Positions 29,525 to 40,944 of a stretch of 64,000 bases of DNA are shown in pieces. Location: the NCBI RefSeq assembly GCF_000738675.1, contig NZ_JPUX01000001.1, positions 1,984,001-2,048,000 of the forward strand. The letters are read 5' to 3'. This DNA comes from Serratia nematodiphila DZ0503SBS1 (lineage in GTDB: Bacteria; Pseudomonadota; Gammaproteobacteria; Enterobacterales; Enterobacteriaceae). How positions within the stretch are numbered: the first letter of the stretch is position 1; each line of letters opens with the position of its first letter. The notes beneath the pieces are model-generated. The model did no database searches and was not told where the DNA came from. It saw only the letters and a list, made by a program, of their open reading frames with translations. Made by a program: the position numbers and the translations under genes.

Positions 29525-29977
29525 ATGGCTCAGGTTGGTATCTTCGTGGGAACGGTCTACGGCAATTCGCTGCTGGTGGCGGAAGAGGCGCAAAATATCC
29601 TCAGCGAGCAGGGCCATGAGGTCAAACTGTTCGAAGAGGGCACGCTGGAGGCCTGGCAGTATTATCGTCAGCACTACGCGCTGGTGATCACCTCCACCAC
29701 CGGGCAGGGCGATCTGCCGGACAGCATCGCGCCGCTGTTCCACGCTATCCGCGATCAGGTTGGCTATCAGCCGGAGCTGCGCTATGGGCTGATCGCCCTC
29801 GGCGACAGCAGCTATGACAACTTCTGCGGCGCCGGGCGCGCGTTCGACGCGCTGCTGCAGGAGCAGGGCGCCACCCGCGTTGGCGAAGTGCTGGAGATCG
29901 ATGCGATGGAACAGCCGGAACCGGAAGTGGCCGCCTGCCCGTGGGTCGAGCAGTGGGGCACGCTGCTGCAATCGTAA
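29525..29977 (+). CDS. yqcA: Flavodoxin YqcA
   Basis: YqcA is an FMN-binding electron carrier of the short flavodoxin (MioC-like) type. Its 150 residues compare with 149 in E. coli. The phosphate-binding loop is [14 protein letters not shown] (residues 9-22). FMN-ring loops are [11 protein letters not shown] (about 57-67) and [14 protein letters not shown] (about 90-103). The ATG at 29525 has GGAG just upstream. It lies 33 bases after truC and is probably co-transcribed. The C-terminal WVEQWGTLL is conserved. Confidence 0.93.
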   Translation: MAQVGIFVGTVYGNSLLVAEEAQNILSEQGHEVKLFEEGTLEAWQYYRQHYALVITSTTGQGDLPDSIAPLFHAIRDQVGYQPELRYGLIALGDSSYDNFCGAGRAFDALLQEQGATRVGEVLEIDAMEQPEPEVAACPWVEQWGTLLQS

Positions 29978-29980
29978 AGT

Positions 29981-30006
29981 AAAAAGGCGCCGCAAAAGGG
30001 CGCCTT
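29981..30006 (-). terminator. Terminator of yaeH (shared gap with yqcA)
   Basis: An 8-bp stem AAGGCGCC/GGCGCCTT with a 7-base loop is followed on the minus strand by TTT (A5 run at 29981-29985 on plus). It lies between the convergent stops of yqcA and yaeH. Confidence 0.7.
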
Positions 30007-30034
30007 GGCGATGATGCGGGTCAACCGATCCGCA

Positions 30035-30424
30035 TTATTTGCCGCGGGTGAGTTTTTCCAGATCGGCTTCGATCTCGGCAATCTTGTGCGACACTACGCC
30101 TTCGAGATGGCGCAGGTCGTCGAGGATTTTACGCTTCAGATCCACTTCCACCTGATCGCGCTGGCACAGCTGATCCAGCTCGTCGATCACGTAACGCAGG
30201 TTCGGGTTGATCTCGTGAATTTCCTTGTAGCCCTGGCCGGCGTTGTCCGCCACCACGGTTTTACGCTGGCGCGGATACTTGAACTTCACGCTCTTGGCGA
30301 AGAACTCGCCCTTGTCCTTGCGGAAATAGATCTTGAGGATGTCGTTGTTCGCCTCTTGACGCAGGCTATAGCGATCGACGTCTTCCGGTTGATTGATGCC
30401 CAAACTCTTCAAGTTATCGTACAT
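30035..30424 (-). CDS. yaeH: YaeH family protein (DUF3461/UPF0325)
   Basis: This 129-residue, highly charged protein matches E. coli YaeH (128 residues): [22 protein letters not shown] and [17 protein letters not shown] are conserved. A C-terminal helix rich in Leu, Glu and Lys (IDELDQL through LEKLTRGK) probably forms a coiled coil. Its function is not established. It is downstream of dapD, as in E. coli, but dapD has its own terminator. Relative to E. coli this gene marks the switch from the 63 min block to the 4 min block. Confidence 0.92.
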   Translation of the reverse strand: MYDNLKSLGINQPEDVDRYSLRQEANNDILKIYFRKDKGEFFAKSVKFKYPRQRKTVVADNAGQGYKEIHEINPNLRYVIDELDQLCQRDQVEVDLKRKILDDLRHLEGVVSHKIAEIEADLEKLTRGK

Positions 30425-30516
30425 ACTGCGCCCTCTTTAGATGTGATCGTTATATTCCACGACTGCGATTATGGCGGAAAGCGAGATCTGCGACTGTGAC
30501 TGCCAGCGAAACGCAG

Positions 30517-30549
30517 ACAAAAAAATAGCGGGTGAATCACCCGCTATTT
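30517..30549 (-). terminator. dapD terminator
   Basis: On the minus strand a near-perfect 13-bp stem (AAATAGCGGGTGA/TCACCCGCTATTT) is followed by a run of T, starting five bases after the dapD stop. Confidence 0.85.
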
Positions 30550-30553
30550 CAAT

Positions 30554-31378
30554 TTAGTCGATAGTGCGCAATAACTCATTAATGCCGACTTTACCGCGCG
30601 TTTTGGCGTCGACCTTCTTGACGATCACCGCGCAGTACAGGCTGTAAGAACCGTCTTTCGACGGCAGGTTGCCGGAAACCACCACTGAACCCGCCGGCAC
30701 GCGGCCGTAATGGATTTCGCCGGTCTCGCGGTCATAGATGCGGGTGCTCTGGCCGAGGTAGACGCCCATTGAAATCACCGAACCTTCTTCCACGATCACG
30801 CCTTCCACCACTTCGGAGCGCGCGCCGATAAAGCAGTTGTCTTCGATGATGGTCGGGTTGGCCTGCAGCGGCTCCAGCACGCCGCCGATGCCGACGCCGC
30901 CGGACAGGTGAACGTTTTTGCCGATCTGCGCGCAAGAACCGACGGTCGCCCAGGTGTCGACCATGGTGCCTTCGTCGACGTAGGCGCCGATGTTAACGTA
31001 AGACGGCATCAGCACGGTGTTGCGCGCGATGAACGCGCCCTGGCGCACGGTGGCCGGCGGCACGACGCGGAAACCTTCCTTCTGGAAGCGCGCTTCGTCG
31101 TAGTCGGCGAATTTCATCGGCACTTTGTCGTAGTAGCGGGTTTCCGCGCCGTCCATCACCTTGTTGTCGTTGATGCGGAAAGAGAGCAGCACGGCTTTCT
31201 TCAGCCACTGATGGGTGACCCATTGACCGTCGATCTTCTCGGCGACGCGCAGGGCGCCGCTGTCCAGCAGGCCGATCACCTGGTTTACCGCTTCGCGCGT
31301 TACGGTGTCTACGTTCGCCGGAGTGATGTCCGCACGGCGTTCGAAGGCGCTTTCAATAACGTTCTGTAATTGCTGCAT
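30554..31378 (-). CDS. dapD: 2,3,4,5-tetrahydropyridine-2,6-dicarboxylate N-succinyltransferase
   Basis: DapD transfers succinyl from succinyl-CoA to tetrahydrodipicolinate in the lysine and meso-diaminopimelate pathway. Its 274 residues are the same length as E. coli and near-identical ([34 protein letters not shown]). The left-handed beta-helix is visible as hexapeptide repeats ([20 protein letters not shown], and [20 protein letters not shown]). It lies 42 bases downstream of glnD and has a strong terminator. It supplies precursors for the lysine decarboxylases at the right end only in a metabolic sense; there is no genetic link. Confidence 0.97.
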   Translation of the reverse strand: MQQLQNVIESAFERRADITPANVDTVTREAVNQVIGLLDSGALRVAEKIDGQWVTHQWLKKAVLLSFRINDNKVMDGAETRYYDKVPMKFADYDEARFQKEGFRVVPPATVRQGAFIARNTVLMPSYVNIGAYVDEGTMVDTWATVGSCAQIGKNVHLSGGVGIGGVLEPLQANPTIIEDNCFIGARSEVVEGVIVEEGSVISMGVYLGQSTRIYDRETGEIHYGRVPAGSVVVSGNLPSKDGSYSLYCAVIVKKVDAKTRGKVGINELLRTID

Positions 31379-31420
31379 GCTGTTCTCTTTCCTGATGTTG
31401 TCGGTAAAAAGTTACTTGTA

Positions 31421-34075
31421 TCACATTTTATCGTTTGGGGTGAGGGCCTCTGTCAACCGTTGCTCCAACTTTCTGCGCGTTTCTTGGTCGAGCGCGCGCC
31501 GCTCGCCGTCGGCCAGGATAAACAAATCCTCGACCCGCTCGCCGATGGTGGAAATGCGCGCGCCGTGCAGCGACAGCCCCAGATCGGCGAACACTTCGCC
31601 CACCCGCGCCAGCAGGCCGGGTTGATCGAGCGCGGTCAGCTCCAGGTAGCTGCGGCGATCGGTGTGGGTCGGCAGGAAGGTGACCTCGGTCGGCACGCTG
31701 AAGTGGCGCAGCTTGGATGACGGCCGGCGCACGCGCGGCGGCTGGTACTCCCGCTGGGTGATGGCCTGCAACAGCGCCTGGCGGATCGCCGCGTGGCGAT
31801 CCTGCGCCAGCGGGCTGCCGTCCGGCTCCAGCACGATAAAGGTGTCCATCGCCATACCGTCGCGGTTGGTGAAGATCTGCGCGTCGTGCACGCTCAGGTT
31901 GCGGCGATCCATCTCTCCGGCGACGGCGGCGAACAGGTAAGGGCGATCCGGGCTCCAGATGAAGATCTCGGTGCCGCCGCGCGTCGCCTGGCGGCTGACC
32001 AGCACCAGCGGCTGGGTGGAGTCGTGGGCCAGCAGGTGGCGGGCATGCCAGGCCAGCTGATTCGGCGAGTGGCGCAGGAAGTAATCGGCGCGGCAGCGGC
32101 TCCAGATGCGGTGCAGCGCCTCTTCGTCAATGTTGTCCATGCGCAGCAGCGCCAGCGCCTGCAGGCGATGGTGGCGCACGCGTTCGCGCAGATCCGGGCT
32201 GTTTTGCATGCCGCGGCGCAGCTGTTTTTCGGTGGCGAAATACAGCTCGCGCAACAGGCTCTGCTTCCAGCTGTTCCACAGGGTTTCGTTGGTGGCGCAG
32301 ATATCCGCCACCGTCAGGCACACCAGATAGCGCAGGCGGGTTTCGCTCTGCACTTCGCTGCTGAACTGCTGGATCACCGTCGGATCCTGAATATCGCGGC
32401 GCTGCGCGGTGACCGACATCAGCAGGTGGCAGCGCACCAGCCAGGCCACCAGCTGGGTTTCTCGCGAGTTGAGGCCGTGCAGTTCGGCGAACTCCACCAC
32501 GTCTTCCGCGCCGAGGATCGAGTGATCGCCGCCGCGCCCTTTGGCGATATCGTGGAACAAGGCCGCCAGCAGCAGCAGTTCCGGGTGCGGCAGGCGCGGG
32601 TACAGTTCCACGCACAGCGGATGGCGCGGCCGGGTTTGCGGATCGGCGAAGCTCTCCAGCTTCTGCAGCACGCGGATGGTGTGTTCGTCGACGGTATAGG
32701 CATGGAACAGGTCGAACTGCATCTGCCCGACGATCTTGCCCCACTGCGGCATATAGGCCCACAGCACGCTGTGACGGTGCATCGGCACCAGCGCGCGCGA
32801 CACCGCGCCGGGGTGGCGCAGGATGGCCATAAACAGATCGCGCGCTTCCGGGATGGTGCACAGCGGCTGTTTCAGGTGGCGGCGCGCGTGGCGCAGCTGG
32901 CGCACGGTGGTGGAGTAAATGCCTTTGATCTCGCGGTTGCGCACCATCAGGTAGAACATGCGCATGATGGCTTGCGGCTCGCGGATGAACAGCGTTTCAT
33001 CGCGCAGATCGATCAGATCGCCGCGCAGCTGGAAATCGTCGTTCAGCGGGCGCGGTTTTTCGGTGGCGTCCAGCGCCAGGATGGCTTCGTCGAACAGCTG
33101 CAGCAGCATGTGGTTCAGCTCGCTGACGCGGCGCGTCATGCGGTAGAAGTCTTTCATCATGCGCTCGACCGGCTCGTTGCCTTCGCCTTCATAGCGCAGC
33201 AGCTGCGCCACGCTGAGCTGACGATCGAACAGCAGACGGTTGTCGTAACGCGGCAGCACCAGATGCAGCGCGAAACGGATGCGCCACAGGAAGCTCTGGC
33301 ATTCGTTCAGCTCGTTGCGTTCGGCCTGGGTGAGGAAACCGAAGCCGACCATTTCGTCCAGCGAGGTGGCGCCGAAGTGGCGACGCGCCACCCACAGCAG
33401 CGTGTGGATGTCACGCAGGCCGCCGGGGCTGCTTTTGATATCCGGTTCCAGGTTATAGCTGGTGCCGTGGTAGCGCTGATGACGCTCCTGTTGCTCGCTG
33501 ATCTTGGCGTGGAAGAACTGCGGCGAAGGCCAAAAGCCGTCGCTGAAGATATGCTTCTGCATTTGCAGGAACAGCGCAACGTCGCCGCAGATCATGCGCG
33601 ATTCGATCAGGTTGGTGGCCACGGTCAGATCCGCCAGCCCTTCCAGCAGGCACTCTTCCAGGGTGCGCACGCTGTGGCCCACTTCCAGCTTGAGATCCCA
33701 CAGCAGGGTGATGAATTCGCCGACCCGCTGCGACTGTTGCTCCGTCAGCCGGCGCTGGCTGAGCACCAGCACGTCGATATCCGACAGCGGATGCAGCTCG
33801 CCGCGGCCGTAGCCGCCGACCGCCACCAGCGCGGTTTCCGGGATATCTTCAAAGCCGTAGAACGTCCACAGCCGGCGCAGCAGGCGATCGATGAAGTCGC
33901 TGCGCGCTGCCACCAGGCTTTCGGCGCTGGATCCGGCGTCGAACGCCGCCGCCAGCCACAGCTGGAAATGCTCCAGCCGCTGTTTCAGCAGCGGGCAGGT
34001 GAGCTCGTCGTCGCCGTAGACGCTGGGAGAGGCGGGCGGCATCGGCACGGCCGGTTGAAGGAGATTGTCAGACAT
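31421..34075 (-). CDS. glnD: Bifunctional uridylyltransferase/uridylyl-removing enzyme GlnD
   Basis: GlnD senses glutamine and modifies or demodifies PII proteins (GlnB, GlnK). Starting at the ATG at 34075 (MSDNLLQP) gives 884 residues, against 890 in E. coli. Domain order: nucleotidyltransferase with [17 protein letters not shown] from about residue 87; a PII-uridylyltransferase linker ([19 protein letters not shown]); an HD hydrolase ([14 protein letters not shown]) in the middle; and two C-terminal ACT domains ([15 protein letters not shown] and [21 protein letters not shown]). An upstream in-frame start at 34186 would run through the map terminator and was rejected. Confidence 0.96.
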   Translation of the reverse strand: MSDNLLQPAVPMPPASPSVYGDDELTCPLLKQRLEHFQLWLAAAFDAGSSAESLVAARSDFIDRLLRRLWTFYGFEDIPETALVAVGGYGRGELHPLSDIDVLVLSQRRLTEQQSQRVGEFITLLWDLKLEVGHSVRTLEECLLEGLADLTVATNLIESRMICGDVALFLQMQKHIFSDGFWPSPQFFHAKISEQQERHQRYHGTSYNLEPDIKSSPGGLRDIHTLLWVARRHFGATSLDEMVGFGFLTQAERNELNECQSFLWRIRFALHLVLPRYDNRLLFDRQLSVAQLLRYEGEGNEPVERMMKDFYRMTRRVSELNHMLLQLFDEAILALDATEKPRPLNDDFQLRGDLIDLRDETLFIREPQAIMRMFYLMVRNREIKGIYSTTVRQLRHARRHLKQPLCTIPEARDLFMAILRHPGAVSRALVPMHRHSVLWAYMPQWGKIVGQMQFDLFHAYTVDEHTIRVLQKLESFADPQTRPRHPLCVELYPRLPHPELLLLAALFHDIAKGRGGDHSILGAEDVVEFAELHGLNSRETQLVAWLVRCHLLMSVTAQRRDIQDPTVIQQFSSEVQSETRLRYLVCLTVADICATNETLWNSWKQSLLRELYFATEKQLRRGMQNSPDLRERVRHHRLQALALLRMDNIDEEALHRIWSRCRADYFLRHSPNQLAWHARHLLAHDSTQPLVLVSRQATRGGTEIFIWSPDRPYLFAAVAGEMDRRNLSVHDAQIFTNRDGMAMDTFIVLEPDGSPLAQDRHAAIRQALLQAITQREYQPPRVRRPSSKLRHFSVPTEVTFLPTHTDRRSYLELTALDQPGLLARVGEVFADLGLSLHGARISTIGERVEDLFILADGERRALDQETRRKLEQRLTEALTPNDKM

Positions 34076-34089
34076 AGTGCGCAGCCCAT

Positions 34090-34114
34090 AAAAAAGGCCG
34101 GCATAAGCCGGCCT
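34090..34114 (-). terminator. map terminator
   Basis: On the minus strand an 8-bp stem AGGCCGGC/GCCGGCCT with a TTAT loop is followed by six T residues, between map and glnD. Confidence 0.8.
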
Positions 34115-34148
34115 GGTGACATTCTGCACGCGGCGTGCGCCGCAGTGC

Positions 34149-34943
34149 TTACATCTCGTGCGTAATGATGTTGGGGATGGTGTCATCCTTGCGCAACGTC
34201 ATTATCTCGCAGCCGTTATCAGTGACCACAATAGTATGCTCATACTGCGCCGACAAGCTGCGATCTTTGGTTTTTACCGTCCAGCCGTCTTTCATGGTGC
34301 GGATGCGGTAGTCGCCGGCGTTGACCATCGGTTCGATGGTGAAGGCCATGCCCGCCTGCAGCACCACGCCGCCGTCGTCCGCGTCATAGTGCAATACCTG
34401 CGGCTCTTCATGGAACACTTCGCCGATGCCGTGGCCGCAGTACTCGCGCACCACGGAGAATTTCTCGGCCTCGACGAATTGCTGGATGGCCTTGCCCAGG
34501 GTGCGCAGACGGATGCCCGGTTTGACCATCTTCAGCGCCAGATACAGGCTTTCCTGAGTGACGCGGCACAGGCGTTCGCCCAGAATGGTCGGTTTGCCGA
34601 CGATGAACATCTTCGAGGTGTCGCCGTGGAAACCGTCTTTAATCACGGTCACGTCGATGTTGACGATGTCGCCGTCTTTCAGCGTTTTGTCGTCGCTCGG
34701 GATGCCGTGGCACACCACTTCGTTCACCGAGATGCACACGGATTTCGGGAAGCCGTGGTAGCCGAGGCAGGCGGAGATGGCCTGCTGCTCGTTGGTGATG
34801 TACTCGTGACAGATACGGTCCAGTTCGCCGGTGGTCACGCCAGGTTTGACGTGCGGCTCGATGATCTCCAGCACTTCGGCGGCCAGGCGGCCGGCCACGC
34901 GCATTTTTTGGATGTCATCAGGTGTTTTAATTGAGATTGCCAT
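34149..34943 (-). CDS. map: Methionine aminopeptidase type I
   Basis: Map removes the initiator methionine from nascent proteins, using a dinuclear metal centre. The 264 residues match E. coli. Metal ligands fall at the known positions: Asp97 in NIDVTV, Asp108 in HGDTSK and His171 in GHGIG, with Glu residues in TIEPM and near QYEHTIVV. It is transcribed leftward and divergent from rpsB, as in E. coli. Confidence 0.97.
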   Translation of the reverse strand: MAISIKTPDDIQKMRVAGRLAAEVLEIIEPHVKPGVTTGELDRICHEYITNEQQAISACLGYHGFPKSVCISVNEVVCHGIPSDDKTLKDGDIVNIDVTVIKDGFHGDTSKMFIVGKPTILGERLCRVTQESLYLALKMVKPGIRLRTLGKAIQQFVEAEKFSVVREYCGHGIGEVFHEEPQVLHYDADDGGVVLQAGMAFTIEPMVNAGDYRIRTMKDGWTVKTKDRSLSAQYEHTIVVTDNGCEIMTLRKDDTIPNIITHEM

Positions 34944-35059
34944 GAAATTCGTCCGCAGGTGTCGTTATCGTCGACAATAAGAAGCAGTGACTTATGGTAT
35001 CAGCCCGGCCGGGGGCTGCCAAATTTCATTTCCTGACGCCCGGCGAAACGCAACAAAAG

Positions 35060-35089
35060 TTGGTGTCGGCGGCGGGTTTATGGTATAAA
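35060..35089 (+). promoter_or_regulatory. rpsB-tsf promoter
   Basis: -35 TTGGTG (35060-35065) and -10 TATAAA (35084-35089) are separated by 18 bp and followed by GCGCGCC. Such a GC-rich discriminator is typical of stringently controlled ribosomal-protein promoters. The transcription start would be near 35097. Confidence 0.65.
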
Positions 35090-35096
35090 GCGCGCC

Positions 35097-36014
<918 letters not shown>

Positions 36015-36070
36015 TAAGGCAAGCTCGTCACTGAGCCCTTATTAACCAGGTATTGACATATGTTGGTTAG

Positions 36071-36097
36071 GGGGGCCTGTTAAGGCCCCCTTTGCTT
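36071..36097 (+). terminator. Attenuator-type terminator between rpsB and tsf
   Basis: An 8-bp GGGGGCCT/AGGCCCCC stem with a GTTA loop is followed by TTTGCTT. It lies 57 bases after the rpsB stop. Partial termination here is known in E. coli and sets the S2 to EF-Ts ratio. Confidence 0.75.
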
Positions 36098-36143
36098 ATC
36101 TGAATGAGAACTGTCTCCACGCGAGATAACCGAGGAAAAAGAA

Positions 36144-36995
36144 ATGGCTGATATTACCGCTGCCCTGGTAAAAGAACTGCGCGAGCGTACCGGCGCTGGC
36201 ATGATGGATTGCAAGAAAGCGCTGGTTGAATCCAACGGCGACATCGAACTGGCAATCGAAAACATGCGTAAGTCCGGTGCGATCAAAGCCGCTAAAAAAG
36301 CAGGCAACGTGGCTGCTGACGGCGTGATCAAAACCAAGATCGAAGGCAACTACGGCATCATTCTGGAAGTTAACTGCCAGACTGACTTCGTAGCAAAAGA
36401 CGCCGGTTTCCAGGCGTTCGCCGACAAAGTGCTGGATGCCGCTGTTGCTGGCAAAATCACTGACGTTGACGTGCTGAAAGCGCAGTTCGAAGAAGAGCGC
36501 GTAGCGCTGGTGGCAAAAATCGGCGAAAACATCAACATTCGTCGCGTTGCTTCCCTGGAAGGCGAAGTGCTGGGCAGCTACCTGCACGGCGCGCGTATCG
36601 GCGTTCTGGTTGCGGCTAAAGGCGCTGACGAAGAGCTGGTTAAGCAAATCGCAATGCACATTGCGGCGAGCAAGCCAGAGTTCGTGAAGCCAGAAGACGT
36701 GTCTGCTGAAGTGGTAGAAAAAGAGTACCAGGTTCAGCTGGACATCGCCATGCAGTCCGGCAAGCCGAAAGAAATCGCAGAGAAAATGGTTGAAGGCCGC
36801 ATGAAGAAATTCACCGGCGAAGTTTCTCTGACCGGTCAGCCTTTCGTTATGGATCCGAGCAAATCCGTTGCTCAGGTGCTGAAAGAGCACAACGCTGACG
36901 TGACCAACTTCATTCGCTTCGAAGTGGGCGAAGGCATCGAGAAAGTCGAAACCGACTTCGCTGCTGAAGTTGCCGCGATGAGCAAACAGTCTTAA
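36144..36995 (+). CDS. tsf: Elongation factor Ts
   Basis: EF-Ts catalyses GDP-GTP exchange on EF-Tu. Its 283 residues equal E. coli. The N-terminal UBA-like domain [20 protein letters not shown] and [20 protein letters not shown] is present. The core has [15 protein letters not shown] [11 protein letters not shown], where the Asp-Phe pair inserts into EF-Tu. The C-terminal module ([16 protein letters not shown]) follows. Highly expressed codon bias is evident. It is second in the rpsB-tsf operon. Confidence 0.98.
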   Translation: MADITAALVKELRERTGAGMMDCKKALVESNGDIELAIENMRKSGAIKAAKKAGNVAADGVIKTKIEGNYGIILEVNCQTDFVAKDAGFQAFADKVLDAAVAGKITDVDVLKAQFEEERVALVAKIGENINIRRVASLEGEVLGSYLHGARIGVLVAAKGADEELVKQIAMHIAASKPEFVKPEDVSAEVVEKEYQVQLDIAMQSGKPKEIAEKMVEGRMKKFTGEVSLTGQPFVMDPSKSVAQVLKEHNADVTNFIRFEVGEGIEKVETDFAAEVAAMSKQS

Positions 36996-37004
36996 TGACT
37001 GTCG

Positions 37005-37030
37005 ATGGAACCGCCGTCTGGCGGTTCCAT
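37005..37030 (+). terminator. Hairpin after tsf
   Basis: An 11-bp perfect stem ATGGAACCGCC/GGCGGTTCCAT with a GTCT loop starts 10 bases after the tsf stop. The tail (ACTATCC) lacks a T-run, so read-through toward pyrH is possible. Confidence 0.6.
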
Positions 37031-37143
37031 ACTATCCAGCCAGAATTACACCGGTGGCAAGCCCTGCAGCGTGATACTCACCTCAGGCGCGTTTCATCGG
37101 CTGAAATCCCCAATACTAATACTGCTTCTTAGGACAGAACACC

Positions 37144-37869
37144 ATGGCAACCAATGCAAAACCCGTATATCAGCGTATTCTGCTTAAACTGAGTGGCGAA
37201 GCCCTGCAAGGTGCAGAAGGTTTTGGTATCGACGCCAGCGTTTTGGATCGCATGGCTCAGGAAGTGAAAGAGCTGGTCGAACTGGGAATTCAGGTCGGTG
37301 TAGTTATTGGCGGCGGGAACCTGTTCCGCGGCGCGGGCCTGGCGCAAGCCGGCATGAACCGCGTAGTGGGCGACCACATGGGAATGCTGGCTACCGTGAT
37401 GAACGGCCTGGCTATGCGTGATGCACTGCACCGTGCCTATGTGAACGCCCGCCTGATGTCGGCGATCCCGCTGAACGGCGTGTGTGACAATTACAGCTGG
37501 GCAGAGGCGATCAGCCTGCTGCGCAACAACCGCGTGGTGATCTTCTCCGCCGGTACCGGCAACCCGTTCTTCACCACCGATTCCGCCGCTTGCCTGCGCG
37601 GCATCGAGATCGAAGCGGACGTGGTGCTGAAAGCCACCAAAGTGGATGGCGTCTACTCCGCCGATCCGGTGAAAAACCCGGATGCGACTCTGTATGAACA
37701 ATTAACCTATCAGGACGTGCTGGAGCGCGAGCTGAAAGTGATGGATCTGGCGGCGTTTACGCTGGCTCGCGATCACGGTCTGCCGATCCGCGTGTTCAAC
37801 ATGAACAAGCCTGGCGCGCTGCGCCGCGTGGTGATGGGTGAGAACGAAGGTACGCTGATCAGCAAATAA
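37144..37869 (+). CDS. pyrH: UMP kinase
   Basis: PyrH phosphorylates UMP to UDP; the bacterial hexameric enzyme belongs to the amino-acid-kinase fold. The 241 residues equal E. coli. Motifs are [10 protein letters not shown] (residues 10-19), the glycine-rich [15 protein letters not shown], and the ATP-binding [16 protein letters not shown] region. The sequence [22 protein letters not shown] is characteristic. In E. coli the enzyme is activated by GTP and inhibited by UTP. It stands between tsf and frr with its own leader. Confidence 0.97.
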   Translation: MATNAKPVYQRILLKLSGEALQGAEGFGIDASVLDRMAQEVKELVELGIQVGVVIGGGNLFRGAGLAQAGMNRVVGDHMGMLATVMNGLAMRDALHRAYVNARLMSAIPLNGVCDNYSWAEAISLLRNNRVVIFSAGTGNPFFTTDSAACLRGIEIEADVVLKATKVDGVYSADPVKNPDATLYEQLTYQDVLERELKVMDLAAFTLARDHGLPIRVFNMNKPGALRRVVMGENEGTLISK

Positions 37870-37987
37870 GGCTGTTCACACCCCTTTTCGGAGCGCGTGA
37901 CGCCCGGCGCCGCGCGCTCTCCGAGTACGATTACGGGCTATACTTGAGTATCGCCTGCCAAGTAACCAGCTTCCAAGGGTTTGCAAC

Positions 37988-38545
37988 GTGACTAATGAAA
38001 TCAGAAAAGATGCTGATTCACGCATGGAAAAAAGCGTAGAAGCATTCAAAAACCAAATCAGCAAGATCCGCACCGGCCGCGCTTCGCCAAGCATTCTGGA
38101 CGGCATCATGGTGGAATACTACGGTGCCGCTACGCCGCTGCGTCAACTGGCCAACGTGACCGTGGAAGACTCCCGCACGCTGAAAATCAACGTGTTCGAC
38201 CGCAGCCTGAGCCAGGCCGTTGAGAAAGCGATCATGAGCTCCGATCTGGGCCTTAACCCGTCTTCCGCCGGTTCTGACATTCGCGTTCCGCTGCCTCCGC
38301 TGACCGAAGAACGCCGTAAGGATCTGATCAAGATCGTACGCGGCGAAGCCGAGCAGGGCCGCGTAGCGGTGCGTAACGTGCGTCGCGACGCCAACGACAA
38401 GGTCAAGGCGCTGCTGAAAGACAAAGAGATCAGCGAAGACGAAGAACGTCGTTCACAAGACGAGATTCAGAAAATGACCGACGCTTACATCAAGCTGGTC
38501 GACGCCGCGTTGGCGGAGAAAGAAAAAGAGCTGATGGATTTCTAA
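37988..38545 (+). CDS. frr: Ribosome recycling factor
   Basis: RRF with EF-G splits post-termination ribosomes. The 185 residues equal E. coli; translation starts at GTG ([20 protein letters not shown]). The two-domain, tRNA-shaped fold is recognised by [58 protein letters not shown] (residue run shown in part as [13 protein letters not shown]) and [18 protein letters not shown] at 37939-37944 upstream is a possible -10. A terminator follows the stop. Confidence 0.97.
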   Translation: MTNEIRKDADSRMEKSVEAFKNQISKIRTGRASPSILDGIMVEYYGAATPLRQLANVTVEDSRTLKINVFDRSLSQAVEKAIMSSDLGLNPSSAGSDIRVPLPPLTEERRKDLIKIVRGEAEQGRVAVRNVRRDANDKVKALLKDKEISEDEERRSQDEIQKMTDAYIKLVDAALAEKEKELMDF

Positions 38546-38564
38546 TCAGCATCGCGCAGAAAAA

Positions 38565-38592
38565 AAGCGTCGCCTGGGCGGCGCTTTGTTTT
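38565..38592 (+). terminator. frr terminator
   Basis: A stem AAGCGTCGCC/GGCGGCGCTT (one G-T pair, short loop) is followed by TGTTTTTTG, 19 bases past the frr stop and ahead of dxr. Confidence 0.75.
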
Positions 38593-38702
38593 TTGTGGCG
38601 CAGATCCCGTTTCATCGTACTGAAAGATCATGGACAAGCGCTGTCCAAGGTTCCACACTGGAGCACCTCCGATCTCATCAGACAGTTATTCAGAGTGAAC
38701 TC

Positions 38703-39899
38703 ATGAAGCAACTGACCATTCTTGGCTCGACCGGCTCGGTAGGGACCAGCACCCTGGCCGTGGTCAGGGCGAATCCCGAGCGTTTTGCGATCAAAGCGCT
38801 GGTGGCCGGCCGCAACGTCGCGGTTATGGCGCAGCAATGCATCGAATTCCGGCCCGCCTTCGCCGCGATGGCGGATGAAAGCGCCGCCCGCGAGCTGCGC
38901 GCCATTCTGGCGGAAAACGGCGTCGCTACCGAGGTATTGGCCGGGGAGCAAGCGGCCTGCGAACTGGCGGCTTTGGACGACGTCGATCAAGTGACGGCGG
39001 CTATCGTTGGCGCTGCGGGGCTGTTGCCGACGCTGGCGGCGATCCGCGCAGGCAAGCAGGTGCTGCTGGCCAACAAAGAGTCGCTGGTCACCTGCGGCCG
39101 CCTGTTTATGGACGCGGTGCGGCAAAGCCAGGCGCAACTGCTGCCGCTCGACAGCGAGCACAACGCGATTTTTCAGAGTTTGCCTGAGAGTATTCAGCGC
39201 CAGTTGGGATACTCTTTACTGGACAGTCATGGTGTTTCGCGCATCGTACTTACCGGCTCCGGCGGCCCGTTCCGCACCACGCCGCTGGAACAGTTCGCCG
39301 CGATGACGCCGGATCAAGCCTGCGCCCACCCGAACTGGTCGATGGGGCGCAAGATCTCGGTGGATTCCGCCACCATGATGAACAAAGGTCTGGAATACAT
39401 TGAGGCCCGCTGGCTGTTTAACGCCTCGGCCGAGCAAATGGAAGTGATCCTGCACCCGCAGTCGGTGATTCACTCGATGGTGCGCTATGCCGACGGCAGC
39501 GTGCTGGCGCAGCTGGGTACGCCGGATATGCGCACGCCGATCGCCCACGCGATGGCGTATCCGCAGCGCGTGAACTCCGGCGTGGAAGCGCTGGACTTCT
39601 GCCGCATCGGTTCGCTGACCTTCGCTGAACCGGAACGCGAGCGTTATCCTTGCCTGTATTTGGCGATCGAAGCGTTCGAGGCCGGCCAGGCGGCGACCAC
39701 CGCGCTGAACGCGGCCAATGAAATCGCCGTGGCGGCATTTTTGCAGCAGCAGATTCGTTTCACCGACATTGCGGCGGTCAACCGCCAGGTGGTGGAGCGT
39801 CTCGCGCTGCAGGAACCGACCTGCATCGAAGCGGTCTTAGACATTGACCGCCAGGCGCGCGCCGCCGCCGAGGAACGCGTTCGCGCGTTGTGCGGCTGA
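38703..39899 (+). CDS. dxr: 1-deoxy-D-xylulose 5-phosphate reductoisomerase
   Basis: Dxr (IspC) converts DXP to MEP with NADPH in the non-mevalonate isoprenoid pathway and is the fosmidomycin target. Starting at the ATG at 38703 ([14 protein letters not shown]) gives 398 residues, the E. coli length. The NADPH loop [11 protein letters not shown], the metal ligands in [13 protein letters not shown], the flexible loop [21 protein letters not shown] (key WSMG and NKGLE) and [10 protein letters not shown] are all present. An in-frame extension to 38586 is unsupported. uppS, the next enzyme here, uses the downstream product of this pathway. Confidence 0.97.
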   Translation: MKQLTILGSTGSVGTSTLAVVRANPERFAIKALVAGRNVAVMAQQCIEFRPAFAAMADESAARELRAILAENGVATEVLAGEQAACELAALDDVDQVTAAIVGAAGLLPTLAAIRAGKQVLLANKESLVTCGRLFMDAVRQSQAQLLPLDSEHNAIFQSLPESIQRQLGYSLLDSHGVSRIVLTGSGGPFRTTPLEQFAAMTPDQACAHPNWSMGRKISVDSATMMNKGLEYIEARWLFNASAEQMEVILHPQSVIHSMVRYADGSVLAQLGTPDMRTPIAHAMAYPQRVNSGVEALDFCRIGSLTFAEPERERYPCLYLAIEAFEAGQAATTALNAANEIAVAAFLQQQIRFTDIAAVNRQVVERLALQEPTCIEAVLDIDRQARAAAEERVRALCG

Positions 39900-39953
39900 T
39901 CACGGCGATTATCCGATTTTGCTCGTAATTCGCGCGTGCCGCCGCGGGGCCGT

Positions 39954-40112
39954 TTGTTCATGCCCCGCTGAGGTGGTATAGTCTGCGCCACCTGTCAGCG
40001 GTTATACCGTTGAATTATGGCTCGATTGGCGCCTTGTGCGCCAATGGCGACCCGGCTGCGTCGGGTATCGCGAGGGCAGGCTGAAAGCCGTGTCGGGCAC
40101 ACGGCTTTTTTT
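39954..40112 (+). ncRNA. Candidate small RNA or leader attenuator between dxr and uppS
   Basis: The 277-bp dxr-uppS gap holds a good promoter: -35 TTGTTC (39954-39959), 17 bp, -10 TATAGT (39977-39982). The predicted transcript of about 124 nt (39989-40112) folds into four hairpins. These are CAGCGG/CCGTTG (39996-40012), ATTGGCGC/GCGCCAAT (40025-40045), ACCCG/CGGGT (40050-40066) and a 10-bp terminator stem AAAGCCGTGT/ACACGGCTTT (40084-40108) ending in seven T. uppS starts 65 bases later. I do not recognise a known sRNA family. Either a discrete sRNA or a transcription attenuator for the uppS-cdsA-rseP-bamA operon fits. Confidence 0.5.
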
Positions 40113-40176
40113 GCGCGTAAGGGTCTGATGTTCCGGAAAGGCAGTTATATTTCTATTGAGGAAATAAGTACGAGTT

Positions 40177-40935
40177 ATGTCGTCCGCAAACCAACAAGAG
40201 GCTAATCCATCTTCCCCGGGGCCGCGCCATGTCGCCATTATCATGGACGGTAACGGACGCTGGGCCAAACGTCAGGGCAAGTTACGTGTCTTCGGTCATA
40301 AAGCAGGGGTGAAATCGGTTCGCCGCGCGGTCAGTTTTGCCGCCAGCCACCATTTAGATGCACTCACGCTTTATGCCTTCAGCAGCGAAAACTGGAACCG
40401 TCCGGTGCAGGAAGTATCCGCCCTGATGGAGCTTTTTGTCCGCGCTTTGGATAGTGAAGTAAAAAGCCTGCATAAACATAACGTCAGGTTGCGGGTAATC
40501 GGCGATATCAGCCGGTTCAGCGCGCGTTTGCAGGAGCGGATCCGCCGCTCTGAAACACTGACGGAAAATAACGATGGCCTGACGCTCAATATCGCTGCCA
40601 ACTACGGCGGCCGTTGGGATATCATTCAGGGAGTAAGGGAACTGGCCGAGCAGGTACGGGGCGGGGAGTTGCACCCGGATCAGATCAGCGAGGAATTATT
40701 GAGCGAACGGGTTTGCATGAGCGACCTGGCGCCGGTGGATCTGGTTATCCGCACCGGTGGCGAGCATCGCATCAGTAACTTCCTGCTGTGGCAAATCGCC
40801 TATGCTGAACTTTACTTTACTGATGTGCTCTGGCCTGATTTCGATGAACTTGTCTTTGAAGGTGCGCTGAATGCATTTGCACAACGTGAGCGCCGCTTCG
40901 GGGGAACAACACCTATCGGCGCCGATGCGTCCTAG
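40177..40935 (+). CDS. uppS: Undecaprenyl diphosphate synthase (di-trans,poly-cis)
   Basis: UppS (IspU) adds eight isoprene units to farnesyl diphosphate to make the C55 lipid carrier for peptidoglycan and O-antigen. Its 252 residues compare with 253 in E. coli. The catalytic Asp24 lies in [14 protein letters not shown]. Substrate motifs are SSENWNRP and [20 protein letters not shown], of which [11 protein letters not shown] carries the pyrophosphate-binding arginines. A GAGG sequence precedes the ATG. Nine bases separate it from cdsA. It is the first gene of the envelope operon running to bamA. Confidence 0.97.
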   Translation: MSSANQQEANPSSPGPRHVAIIMDGNGRWAKRQGKLRVFGHKAGVKSVRRAVSFAASHHLDALTLYAFSSENWNRPVQEVSALMELFVRALDSEVKSLHKHNVRLRVIGDISRFSARLQERIRRSETLTENNDGLTLNIAANYGGRWDIIQGVRELAEQVRGGELHPDQISEELLSERVCMSDLAPVDLVIRTGGEHRISNFLLWQIAYAELYFTDVLWPDFDELVFEGALNAFAQRERRFGGTTPIGADAS

Positions 40936-40944
40936 GGAGAACTT

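Noticed and set aside
31793..34165. 790-codon frame on the plus strand opposite glnD
   Set aside because: Same GC-bias artefact; glnD has all its domains intact on the minus strand.
40017..40205. 62-codon frame across the dxr-uppS terminator
   Set aside because: It reads through a strong intrinsic terminator and into uppS in another frame. A leader peptide cannot be excluded but nothing supports it.
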